DNA of 6,380 nt, from the NCBI GenBank assembly GCA_026983755.1, contig JALSTL010000211.1, positions 1 through 6,380 of the forward strand, given 5' to 3'. Positions 1-6,259 of this stretch are shown piece by piece; the first letter of the stretch is position 1, and each line of letters starts with the position of its first letter. The notes beneath the pieces are model-generated. The model did no database searches. It saw nothing but the letters and a program-made list of their open reading frames with translations, and was not told where the DNA came from. The translations under genes were made by a program, and so were the position numbers. The DNA comes from Melioribacteraceae bacterium. Lineage in GTDB: Bacteria; Bacteroidota; Ignavibacteria; Ignavibacteriales; Melioribacteraceae.

Positions 1-1446
1 GATGATTCCGATTTTTATATAGAAAAATTAGATAGCACAAAAACCAAATATTTTTTTAATAATCAGTGGCATCAGTTGGAAGTTTATGAAGACACTATTA
101 AAGTTAAAGATACTTCGGATGTAATTTTTACAATTAGAAAAAATCATCGCGGTCCTATAATTTCGGATATTCATCCTTATAAAAAACTTTTCCCTAACAA
201 AGAGCAAAATAAAGCCGTAATAAGTATGAGATGGACTGCATTGGAACCAACAACGGATATTACTGCGTTTTATAAAATTAACAGAGCAACAAATTGGAAA
301 GAATTCAATAACGCTTTGGAATATTTTACAAGTCCCGGACAAAATTTTATTTTTGCCGATAAAAAAGGAAACATTGGTTACGTTGCAGGTGTTAGATTGC
401 CGAAAAGAAAAAACAATTCCGTTTCATTCGTTTATGACGGTACTACGGATAAAAACGATTGGGAAGGTTATGTCCCGTTTAATGAAAATCCGCGCATCTT
501 TAATCCTTCACAAGGTTTCTTGGCTTCGGCAAATAACAAAACAATTAAAAACTATCCGTATCACATATCCAACGTATGGGAACCATCTTCCAGAATAGAA
601 AGAATTACCGAGCTTTTGACTAAAAAAGAAAAATATAGTAAAAAAGATTTTCAACAATATCAAATGGATTTTTATTCATACTACGCAAAAGAAATTGTTC
701 CTTATATATTAAGTGCATTTAAAGATTTTAAACCGGAAAATTCAAACTTAAAAACAGCATTACACATCCTTAAAAATTGGGATTATATTCTTCTTCCGGA
801 AAGTCAAGTACCAACAATATATGCCGTATTTTACCAATTCCTATTAAAAAATATTTTTGAAGATGAAATGGGTAAAAATCTTTTAAACGAATATATTTTT
901 CTTGCAAATGTTCCTTATAGAACAATTCCTGTTTTACTAAAAAAAAATAAAAGCGCTTGGTTCGATAATATAAAAACAAAAATTAAAGAAACAAGAGACG
1001 ATATAATAAGAAAAAGTTTGACAGATGCTATTGAATATATGGAAAAAAATTTGAATCCCGATATAACATATTGGCAATGGGGAAAATTACATACTTTAAC
1101 ATTTAAGCATTTTTTCCACGGAATATCGGGAATGTTAGACAAATTATTTGATGTCGGTCCCTTTGAAATCGGGGGAGACGGAACAACAATTTTTAATACC
1201 GAATATTCCTTGACTAAACCGTATAAAAATAAATTAGGTCCTTCTATGAGATTTATTTATGATTTCGCTGAACCGAATAAATACGAAATTATACTTCCAA
1301 CAGGGCAATCTGGTAATTTTATGAGCGAACATTATAAAGATATGACGGAAAAATGGTTAAACGGAGGTTTAATTGAAGTAAATACAAATAAAAAATTTAT
1401 AACAAATGATGATTACAATTTATTAAAACTAATTCCACAAAGATAA
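1..1446 (+). CDS. Penicillin acylase family (peptidase S45) hydrolase, C-terminal part
   Basis: The frame is open from the first base, so this is the C-terminal 481 residues of a longer protein; S45 precursors are usually about 750-850 residues. The family are N-terminal-nucleophile amidohydrolases, normally exported, that self-cleave into alpha and beta chains and hydrolyse amide bonds of acylated compounds. Visible family signatures in order are HRGPIISD near residue 50, RWTALEP near 77-83, the block PGQNFIFADKKGNIGYVAG, then GFLASANN near 172-179, whose Asn corresponds to the oxyanion-hole Asn (Asn B241 of E. coli penicillin G acylase). Later come WGKLHTLTF, the glycine-rich GPFEIGGDGTT, and LPTGQSGNF near the end. 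The catalytic N-terminal Ser of the beta chain and any signal peptide must lie upstream of the window. The substrate cannot be told from this fragment. A TTG at 76 is only an internal Leu codon, not a start. The gene ends 40 bases before metF. Confidence 0.9.
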   Translation, partial: DDSDFYIEKLDSTKTKYFFNNQWHQLEVYEDTIKVKDTSDVIFTIRKNHRGPIISDIHPYKKLFPNKEQNKAVISMRWTALEPTTDITAFYKINRATNWKEFNNALEYFTSPGQNFIFADKKGNIGYVAGVRLPKRKNNSVSFVYDGTTDKNDWEGYVPFNENPRIFNPSQGFLASANNKTIKNYPYHISNVWEPSSRIERITELLTKKEKYSKKDFQQYQMDFYSYYAKEIVPYILSAFKDFKPENSNLKTALHILKNWDYILLPESQVPTIYAVFYQFLLKNIFEDEMGKNLLNEYIFLANVPYRTIPVLLKKNKSAWFDNIKTKIKETRDDIIRKSLTDAIEYMEKNLNPDITYWQWGKLHTLTFKHFFHGISGMLDKLFDVGPFEIGGDGTTIFNTEYSLTKPYKNKLGPSMRFIYDFAEPNKYEIILPTGQSGNFMSEHYKDMTEKWLNGGLIEVNTNKKFITNDDYNLLKLIPQR

Positions 1447-1454
1447 AAAAATCT

Positions 1455-1462
1455 TATATTTG
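1455..1462 (+). promoter_or_regulatory. Bacteroidota-type -7 promoter element upstream of metF
   Basis: TATATTTG matches the Bacteroidota sigma-ABfr -7 consensus TAnnTTTG at all six fixed positions and is followed by CA, as is common in that phylum. It sits 8 bases after the acylase stop and 24 bases before the metF ATG, so a transcript would start near 1469-1471 with a leader of about 15-20 bases. I do not see a clear -33 TTG at the expected distance, so the call rests on the -7 element and its position. Confidence 0.5.
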
Positions 1463-1486
1463 CAAAGTAAATTAAAAGCAGAAAAC

Positions 1487-2440
1487 ATGAAAGTAATAGA
1501 GCATTTGGAAAGAGCAGAAAATCCGTTTGTAAGTTTTGAAATAATACCGCCGAAACGGGGCGGCAACAGTAAAAAATTACTCGCCGCTTTGGATGACTTG
1601 GTAAAATTCAATCCTCCGTTTATAGATATTACAAGTCACGCCGCAGAAGTTGTTTACGAAGAAACACCAAGCGGTGATTTTAAAATGAAAGTAAAACGCA
1701 AACGTCCCGGCACACTTGGCATTTGTGCGTTAATTCAACACAAATATAACGTTGATGCCGTTCCACACGTTATTTGTCACGGATTTACCAAAGAAGAAAC
1801 CGAAGATTTTTTAATTGAACTTCACTATTTGGGAATTGATAATGTACTTGCCATACGCGGAGACGATAGCGGTTTTAACAAACCTGTAAAATTCGGTAGA
1901 AGTATTAACAAATATGCAATTGATTTGGTTAAACAAATAGCCGATATGAATAGAGGAAAATATTTGGAAGATACTTTGCTTAATGCAGATAAAATGAATT
2001 TCGGAATTGGCATTGGCGGTTACCCCGAAAAACATTTTGAAGCACCGAATATGCAAATAGATGTTAATCACACAAAGGCAAAAATAGATGCCGGAGCAGA
2101 GTATATTGTTACTCAAATGTTTTACGATAATAAAAAATATTTCGACTATGTTAAAATTTGTAAAGATTCGGGCATAGATGTTCCAATAATTCCCGGACTA
2201 AAAATAATAACATCAAAAGCACAATTAAAATCGCTGCCGCCAAGTTTTTATGTTGATATTCCTACGGATTTGGCAGATGAAATATTAAAAGCCGATGACA
2301 AACATACTGCAGAGATTGGAATTGAATGGACGCTTAAACAAACCGAAGAACTTTTAAATGCAAACGTTCCTTCCATTCATTTTTACGTTATGCAAAATAC
2401 TAATCCTATTAAGCAATTAATGAAAAAATTGAATATTTAA
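1487..2440 (+). CDS. metF: Methylenetetrahydrofolate reductase (MetF)
   Basis: This cytoplasmic FAD enzyme reduces 5,10-methylenetetrahydrofolate to 5-methyltetrahydrofolate, the methyl donor for methionine synthesis. The protein has 317 residues, a normal length for bacterial MetF, and forms one TIM barrel. VSFEIIPP carries the conserved Glu (E18, matching E28 in E. coli). LAIRGDD carries the Asp near the flavin (D126, matching D120). Further matches are GIGGYPEKHFEAPN, GAEYIVTQMFYDN, IPGLKIITS and the C-terminal IHFYVMQN. The style, such as RPGTLGICA and KYNVDAVPHVICHGFTKEE, is that of Bacteroidota MetF. I chose the ATG at 1487. The frame stays open to a TTG at 1460, but that codon lies inside the promoter motif and would add nine residues absent from the family. 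No Shine-Dalgarno is present; the start is preceded by A-rich sequence. The oxidoreductase gene follows after 17 bases, suggesting co-transcription. Confidence 0.96.
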   Translation: MKVIEHLERAENPFVSFEIIPPKRGGNSKKLLAALDDLVKFNPPFIDITSHAAEVVYEETPSGDFKMKVKRKRPGTLGICALIQHKYNVDAVPHVICHGFTKEETEDFLIELHYLGIDNVLAIRGDDSGFNKPVKFGRSINKYAIDLVKQIADMNRGKYLEDTLLNADKMNFGIGIGGYPEKHFEAPNMQIDVNHTKAKIDAGAEYIVTQMFYDNKKYFDYVKICKDSGIDVPIIPGLKIITSKAQLKSLPPSFYVDIPTDLADEILKADDKHTAEIGIEWTLKQTEELLNANVPSIHFYVMQNTNPIKQLMKKLNI

Positions 2441-2457
2441 ACTTAAAGTATAATAAA

Positions 2458-3441
2458 ATGAAAAAAAGAATAAGGAGAACAAAAAAATTAAAATGGGCTG
2501 TTGCCGGGTGCGGTAACTTTGCGGAAAATACATTTATTCCCACTTTATTGCAATTAAAAAAAAGTATTCTAACTTCCGTATATAGCTCCAATCTCAATAG
2601 AGCAAATTTTATTGCCAATAAATTTTCCGCTACGTCATCGTTTAATGATTACAAAGAATTTTTAAAACAAGATTTTGATATTGTTTATATCGGAAGCGCC
2701 AACTATAATCATTATTGGCAAGTATTGGAAGCTGCAAAAGCCGGAAAACATATCCTTTGTGAAAAGCCGCTCGCATTATCATCGCAACAAGCCAAAGAAA
2801 TGATGGAAGTATCCGAAGCGAACAATGTTTTTCTTACGGTAAATTATGTTCATCGTTTTCATCCGTTGGCCGTAAAAACAAAAGAAATTTTAGAAAAAGC
2901 AATGATTGGTACAATTATTATGATTTCCGCATCGTTTAATATAGATTATAAACCCAATGATAATTTCAGATTTGAAAAAGCAAAAAGCGGAGGCGGTGCT
3001 TTAAGAGATTTGGGAACACACATGATTGATTTATTAAGATTTTTCGGTGGCGAAATATCGGAAGTTAAAGGCTTTACTGATAATCTTGTTTACAAAAGTG
3101 AAGTTGAAGATTTTGCAACGGGAATATTTAAATTTGAAAAATCCAGCTACGGATTTATTAATGTTTCTTTTAATGCTCAAAATGCATTTAATCGTATTGA
3201 AATAATCGGTTCTAACGGTTCGATTAGTTTGGAAAATATTATCGGTAAGAAAAAACATATTGGTAAACTTGTAATTAATTTGCCAAGCGAAGCTCGTAAA
3301 GCATTTAGAAAAAGAGCTAATAAACAACTACACGCATTAAGATCCGTTCAAAAAGCCATATTAAATAATGTTTACCCCGATGTTACCGCTTATGACGGAT
3401 TTATTAATATGAAAATTATGGAAAAATTAGAGAGTAACTAA
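2458..3441 (+). CDS. Gfo/Idh/MocA family NAD(P)-dependent oxidoreductase
   Basis: The family oxidises or reduces sugars, inositols and related polyols using NAD(P). The 327-residue length is typical. The N-terminal Rossmann domain (about residues 12-130) has the dinucleotide-binding VAGCGNFAE with G17 and G19, followed by CEKPLAL, where K103 is the catalytic Lys of the EKP motif. The C-terminal substrate domain starts near 130 and contains GGGALRDLGTHMIDLL, where D184 and H188 are the usual catalytic pair. The tail AYDGFINMKIMEKL is also family-like. All key residues are present, so the enzyme should be active, but the substrate cannot be read from sequence. The first 12 residues are strongly basic (K2, K3, R4, R6, R7, K9, K10, K12), a short extension before the Rossmann fold. 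There is no Shine-Dalgarno. The next gene, a class II aldolase, begins 2 bases after the stop, which suggests translational coupling and a shared pathway. Confidence 0.93.
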   Translation: MKKRIRRTKKLKWAVAGCGNFAENTFIPTLLQLKKSILTSVYSSNLNRANFIANKFSATSSFNDYKEFLKQDFDIVYIGSANYNHYWQVLEAAKAGKHILCEKPLALSSQQAKEMMEVSEANNVFLTVNYVHRFHPLAVKTKEILEKAMIGTIIMISASFNIDYKPNDNFRFEKAKSGGGALRDLGTHMIDLLRFFGGEISEVKGFTDNLVYKSEVEDFATGIFKFEKSSYGFINVSFNAQNAFNRIEIIGSNGSISLENIIGKKKHIGKLVINLPSEARKAFRKRANKQLHALRSVQKAILNNVYPDVTAYDGFINMKIMEKLESN

Positions 3442-3443
3442 AA

Positions 3444-4310
3444 TTGATAAACCGATTAGTAAAGTTTTCACACAAAGTTTACGAAAAAGATTTTGTAGCG
3501 GCTACAGACGGAAATCTTTCTTTGCGCTTGGATAATAATAAAATAGCTATAACGCCCACTGCCGTTAACAAAGGAGAGTTAACCGCCGGTGATATTATAA
3601 CTATTGACTTAAATGGAAATAAATTATCCGGTAAAGGAAAACCTTCCACCGAAACAAAAATTCATTTGCTTGCTTATAAGTTAAGACCTGAAATAAAAGC
3701 CGTTGTTCATTGTCATCCTACATTTGCTACAGCTTTTGCAACTGCAGGTTTAGATCTTACCAAGCCTGTATTTCCCGAAGTAATATTGGGTTTAGGTCCT
3801 GTGCCGCTTTGCAAATACGCTACGCCTTCTACTAACGAATTAACCGACTCTATGAAACCGTTTATCCGTTATGCATGGGCAATGCTTTTGCAAAATCACG
3901 GTGCAGTTACCTTTGGAACCGATATAGAAGAAGCGTATTTCCGGATGGAAAAATTGGAACATGCCGCAAAAATTTTATTCCTTTCAAAAATACTTGGCGG
4001 GCCCATTGAATTAAATAACCTACAATTACAAAAACTTTATTCAATAGCAGAAAATACTTACGGAATAAAAATAAAAAACAAAGTAAATAATAATCAAAAC
4101 CGGTTTGCAAATAAGCTTAACTTGGATTCTTTAACAAACGGGAATATAAGTTTTACAGAAATTATTGAAGCACGTCTTAGAGCAAGAGCAGGAAATCCGA
4201 CTTTCAATAATCTGAATTTAAAGTTTGATAGTAAAGTAGATGAAGAAAAAAAATTAATAATAAATTCCAAAAGTACAATAGAAAAACTTATTAAAGATTT
4301 CAACAGTTAA
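3444..4310 (+). CDS. Class II aldolase/adducin family protein (TTG start)
   Basis: The family are Zn-dependent aldolases and epimerases acting on sugar phosphates (fuculose-, rhamnulose-, ribulose-phosphate) and related compounds. The aldolase domain covers about residues 1-190. ATDGNLS (20-26) matches the phosphate-binding loop. PSTE with E70 matches the catalytic Glu73 of E. coli FucA. VVHCHP gives Zn ligands H89 and H91, and QNHGAVT gives the third, H152. EEAYFRMEKLEHAAK is typical of one family branch. In-frame TAA at 3435-3437 blocks any earlier start, and TTG at 3444 gives the expected N-terminus (NRLVKFSHKVYEKDFVAA), so I call a TTG start, probably coupled to the gene ending 2 bases upstream. 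FucA Tyr113 appears replaced by Glu112 and Gly44 by Ala40, so this is not a standard fuculose-phosphate aldolase. About 85-100 C-terminal residues, Lys/Asn-rich, lie beyond the core domain; their role is unknown. Confidence 0.88.
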   Translation: MINRLVKFSHKVYEKDFVAATDGNLSLRLDNNKIAITPTAVNKGELTAGDIITIDLNGNKLSGKGKPSTETKIHLLAYKLRPEIKAVVHCHPTFATAFATAGLDLTKPVFPEVILGLGPVPLCKYATPSTNELTDSMKPFIRYAWAMLLQNHGAVTFGTDIEEAYFRMEKLEHAAKILFLSKILGGPIELNNLQLQKLYSIAENTYGIKIKNKVNNNQNRFANKLNLDSLTNGNISFTEIIEARLRARAGNPTFNNLNLKFDSKVDEEKKLIINSKSTIEKLIKDFNS

Positions 4311-4354
4311 ACAAAACAAAAGAACATAGTTTATAAATTTATTAAACATATATA

Positions 4355-5353
4355 ATGACTGAAAAAAAAAATAATATTGCAATTTTATTAGGCGGAACTT
4401 CTACGGAGCGTGCGGTTTCCAAACAAAGCGGTAAAGCAATGTACGAAGCAATAGAAAATTTAGGTTATAATGTAAAGTTAATTGATCCGGCTTACGGGTT
4501 AAATCAACCTGAAAAAACAGAAGATTATTTTAGTGACTGTGATTGTTCCGTAATAAACAATAACAATTATATAAAAGCGATTAATTCCGATTTTTTTAAT
4601 AACATAGATTTGGTTGTTATTGCTCTTCACGGTAAATGGGGCGAAGACGGAACTATACAATCTTTATTGGAATTAAGAGGAATAAAATATACCGGTTCAT
4701 CCGTACTCGGTAGCGCTTTATCAATGGATAAAGTTCGTTCCAAAATTATGTTTAACCACTTTAATGTTCCAACACCGGAATGGATTGAGGTAACAAAAGA
4801 AAATACTTTGGAAGAAATTCATTCAACAATAGAATCAAAATTCGGGTATCCTTGTATTATAAAACCTAATGATCAAGGTTCCACAATAGGGCTAACAAAA
4901 TGTAACTCTAAAAATGAATTGAATACTGCTCTAGCAAAAGCTTTGCAGTTTTCCAAAAAAGTAATAATCGAAAAATTCATTGCGGGAAGAGAAATTGCCG
5001 TAGGTATTGTAGATAATAAAATTTTACCAATTCTGGAAATTATACCCGAACATGAACTTTATGATTACGAATGCAAATATAAAGACGGAATGGCAAAATT
5101 TATTGTTCCTGCGGAAATAAGCAATAACTTAAAAACCGAATTGGAAAAACAAACCCGAATTGCTTTTGATTCGCTTGGGTGTAAAGGTTACGGACGTGTG
5201 GATTTCAGAATAGATAAATACAATAAACCATATTGTCTGGAAGTAAATACTTTACCGGGCATGACTTCGCACAGCTTGGTGCCTAAAATGGCTAAAGCAA
5301 TGGGGATGGAATTTGACGAACTTATTAACAAAATTATTGATTCCGTATTATGA
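4355..5353 (+). CDS. ddl: D-alanine--D-alanine ligase (Ddl)
   Basis: This cytoplasmic ATP-grasp enzyme joins two D-alanines to make the dipeptide that MurF adds to the peptidoglycan precursor. The protein has 332 residues, a normal length. LLGGTSTERAVS holds the conserved Glu (E18, matching E15 of E. coli DdlB). ALHGKWGEDG is at 90-99. The ATP-binding segment IIKPNDQGSTIG has K170, and EKFIAGRE has E206. YDYECKY carries K241 and Y242; a Tyr here, rather than Phe, marks D-Ala-D-Ala rather than D-Ala-D-lactate ligases. The Mg-binding residues are D283 (RVDFRID), E296 and N298 (CLEVNTLPG). The ending SLVPKMAKAMGMEFDELI is typical. The ATG follows an A/T-rich leader without Shine-Dalgarno, 44 bases after the aldolase stop. 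Its TGA stop overlaps the ATG of the septum protein gene, so both are almost certainly translated from one mRNA. Confidence 0.97.
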   Translation: MTEKKNNIAILLGGTSTERAVSKQSGKAMYEAIENLGYNVKLIDPAYGLNQPEKTEDYFSDCDCSVINNNNYIKAINSDFFNNIDLVVIALHGKWGEDGTIQSLLELRGIKYTGSSVLGSALSMDKVRSKIMFNHFNVPTPEWIEVTKENTLEEIHSTIESKFGYPCIIKPNDQGSTIGLTKCNSKNELNTALAKALQFSKKVIIEKFIAGREIAVGIVDNKILPILEIIPEHELYDYECKYKDGMAKFIVPAEISNNLKTELEKQTRIAFDSLGCKGYGRVDFRIDKYNKPYCLEVNTLPGMTSHSLVPKMAKAMGMEFDELINKIIDSVL

Positions 5354-5655
5354 AAAAAAAGAAACCTGAAAATAATAAAATATTGGCATGGATATACTTT
5401 ATTGTATTAACCATTGCAATTTTATTTTTACTTTTTAATAATTTCGGAATTGTAAAATATTTCTTTCTTAATTCCGAAGTTCATTCTATTGAAAAAAAAA
5501 TTGAACAAACGGATATGGAGATAAAAAAATACAATAAAAATATTAACTCGCTAAAAAATAATGATGAAAAATTAGAAGAAGTTGCTAGAGAAAAATTTCA
5601 CATGAAAAAGAAGAATGAAAAAGCATTTCAATTTAAGGATAAAAAAGAAAGATAA
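5350..5655 (+). CDS. FtsB/DivIC-like septum formation initiator protein
   Basis: FtsB/DivIC proteins are small bitopic membrane proteins of the divisome. With FtsL and FtsQ/DivIB they help activate septal cell-wall synthesis. This 101-residue protein shows the expected plan. A short Lys-rich cytoplasmic tail (1-10) is followed by one hydrophobic membrane segment at about 11-29 (ILAWIYFIVLTIAILFLLF). A charged region with heptad-like spacing at about 43-76 is probably a coiled coil, and then comes the family signature VAREKFHM (78-85) followed by NE at 89-90. The ATG overlaps the ddl stop (ATGA, 5350-5353), a standard sign of translational coupling, and both products serve the cell wall. FtsL is less likely because of the AREKF-M-K--E signature. 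The protein ends with a very basic tail. The start codon is followed by a run of eight A. Confidence 0.85.
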   Translation: MKKKKPENNKILAWIYFIVLTIAILFLLFNNFGIVKYFFLNSEVHSIEKKIEQTDMEIKKYNKNINSLKNNDEKLEEVAREKFHMKKKNEKAFQFKDKKER

Positions 5656-5674
5656 TTTACGAAGTTAAACAATA

Positions 5675-5693
5675 ATTGAAAATGTAATTCAAT
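5675..5693 (+). terminator. Short AT-rich hairpin after the septum gene, possible weak terminator
   Basis: The arms ATTGAA and TTCAAT are perfect complements around a 7-base loop, 20 bases after the stop of the FtsB/DivIC-like gene. The stem is only 6 bp with one G-C pair, and the nearest T-run starts about 16 bases later, so intrinsic termination would be weak. It may be chance in AT-rich DNA. Confidence 0.2.
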
Positions 5694-5716
5694 CTTCCGG
5701 TAATCCAAATTTTTTG

Positions 5717-5746
5717 TTGGGGATGTTAACTTAACAGATAATTTAC
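5717..5746 (+). promoter_or_regulatory. Candidate promoter for the DUF1059-like gene
   Basis: TTG at 5717-5719 and TAATTTAC at 5739-5746 are 19 bases apart, fitting the Bacteroidota -33 TTG / -7 TAnnTTTG layout. The -7 element differs from the consensus at its last two bases, so the match is imperfect. It would give a leader of roughly 28-30 bases before the ATG at 5781. An inverted repeat overlaps its -7 part. Confidence 0.3.
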
Positions 5747-5751
5747 TGTTA
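5732..5751. repeat. Inverted repeat TAACAG-N8-CTGTTA
   Basis: Two perfect 6-base arms (5732-5737 and 5746-5751) flank the 8-base spacer ATAATTTA, 29 bases before the DUF1059-like start codon. The dyad overlaps the candidate -7 element, so it could be an operator for a dimeric regulator or a hairpin around the transcription start. Six-base arms are short enough to arise by chance, so the function is only inferred. Confidence 0.35.
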
Positions 5752-5768
5752 TACGCATAAGAATCCAT

Positions 5769-5775
5769 AAAGGAG
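5769..5775 (+). promoter_or_regulatory. Strong Shine-Dalgarno site of the DUF1059-like gene
   Basis: AAAGGAG lies 5 bases before the ATG at 5781, a near-ideal ribosome binding site. It fixes this ATG as the start rather than the second in-frame ATG at 5790. The other starts in the window (1487, 2458, 3444, 4355, 5350, 6260) have no comparable sequence. Confidence 0.8.
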
Positions 5776-5780
5776 AAAAA

Positions 5781-6017
5781 ATGAAGACAATGACTTGCAA
5801 ACAGTTGGGTGGAACATGTGAACAAGAGTTTCATGCAAATACTTTTGAAGAAATGGCGGAATTGAGTAAGAAACACGCAATGGAGATGCTTCAAGAACAG
5901 GATGTAGCACATCTAAATGCAATGCAAAAAATGCAGGAACTAATGAAGGATACGGATGCAATGGACAAATGGTTTGAGTTAAAACGCAAAGAATTTGAGT
6001 CTTTGCCCGATAACTGA
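5781..6017 (+). CDS. DUF1059-like small protein, function unknown
   Basis: This 78-residue soluble protein resembles small proteins annotated as DUF1059 from the pattern MTCKQLGGTC followed by FHANTFEEMAELSKKH; I recognise the pattern from memory, not from a search. C6 and C13 sit in a C-x6-C arrangement around LGG, with H18 close by, which could bind metal or form a disulfide; this is inference. The remainder is charged and probably helical, rich in Met (9 of 78) and Glu/Lys, and ends with KWFELKRKEFESLPDN. No signal peptide or membrane segment is seen. It has a strong Shine-Dalgarno, about 38% G+C by hand count, and more GAG and AAG codons than its neighbours. This points to high expression or a different origin. 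It stands alone between two non-coding stretches, probably as its own transcription unit. The role is unknown. Confidence 0.82.
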   Translation: MKTMTCKQLGGTCEQEFHANTFEEMAELSKKHAMEMLQEQDVAHLNAMQKMQELMKDTDAMDKWFELKRKEFESLPDN

Positions 6018-6053
6018 TATTTTCTCTTTTGTTGCCTGTTAAAATTTTGTAGT

Positions 6054-6088
6054 ACATTTTCATTTTAATGTTCTTTCTCCCTTTTTTA
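6054..6088 (+). terminator. Weak terminator candidate after the DUF1059-like gene
   Basis: ACATT (6054-6058) and AATGT (6067-6071) can form a 5-bp stem with an 8-base loop, followed directly by a pyrimidine-rich tract with a run of six T (6082-6087). It lies 37 bases after the stop. The stem is short and AT-rich, so this is only a possible terminator. Confidence 0.25.
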
Positions 6089-6147
6089 TCTGCAAAAATA
6101 TTTAGCTTAAAATTTAGGATTTTCGGAAAAATCTTTAGGGGTTAAAT

Positions 6148-6183
6148 TGTTGCTGTCTATCCTATCTTAGAATAGAGCCAACA
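6148..6183 (+). other. Imperfect hairpin between the DUF1059-like gene and rarA
   Basis: TGTTG (6148-6152) pairs with CAACA (6179-6183), CT (6153-6154) with AG (6176-6177), and CTAT (6157-6160) with ATAG (6172-6175), leaving a 2-base bulge on one side, one base on the other and an 11-base loop. The 11 pairs are interrupted and only modestly stable. It could be RNA structure in the rarA leader or chance. The rest of 6018-6259 has no ORF, tRNA or clear promoter that I can support. Confidence 0.25.
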
Positions 6184-6259
6184 TGTTTTAAGCGTTTGCA
6201 ATCTTTTTTTAGCAGATTCATTAATCAACTATAAATTATTTAACCAAATAAATTAAATA

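Noticed and set aside
1460..1486. TTG start extending metF by nine residues
   Set aside because: The codon lies within the TATATTTG promoter motif, and the added residues are not part of the MetF family N-terminus.
4334..4341. TAAATTTA as a -7 promoter element for ddl
   Set aside because: It matches five of the six fixed consensus bases, but no TTG is at the -33 distance and the leader would be only a few bases; in such AT-rich DNA it is likely chance.
5350..5363. A-run at the ddl/septum gene junction as a programmed frameshift site
   Set aside because: The ATGA overlap explains the junction by stop-start coupling, and the two proteins are complete separate families, so no fusion product is expected.
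5749..6063. Minus-strand open frame of 104 codons opposite the DUF1059-like gene
   Set aside because: It covers a well-supported + strand gene with a strong SD and a recognisable protein; the reverse product shows no family features and looks like a shadow.
6113..6137. Hairpin GATTTT-CGGA-AAAATC and nearby TTTAG repeats
   Set aside because: The stem is 6 bp of nearly all A-T pairs with no T-run after it, and the TTTAG copies are unevenly spaced; neither stands out from base composition.
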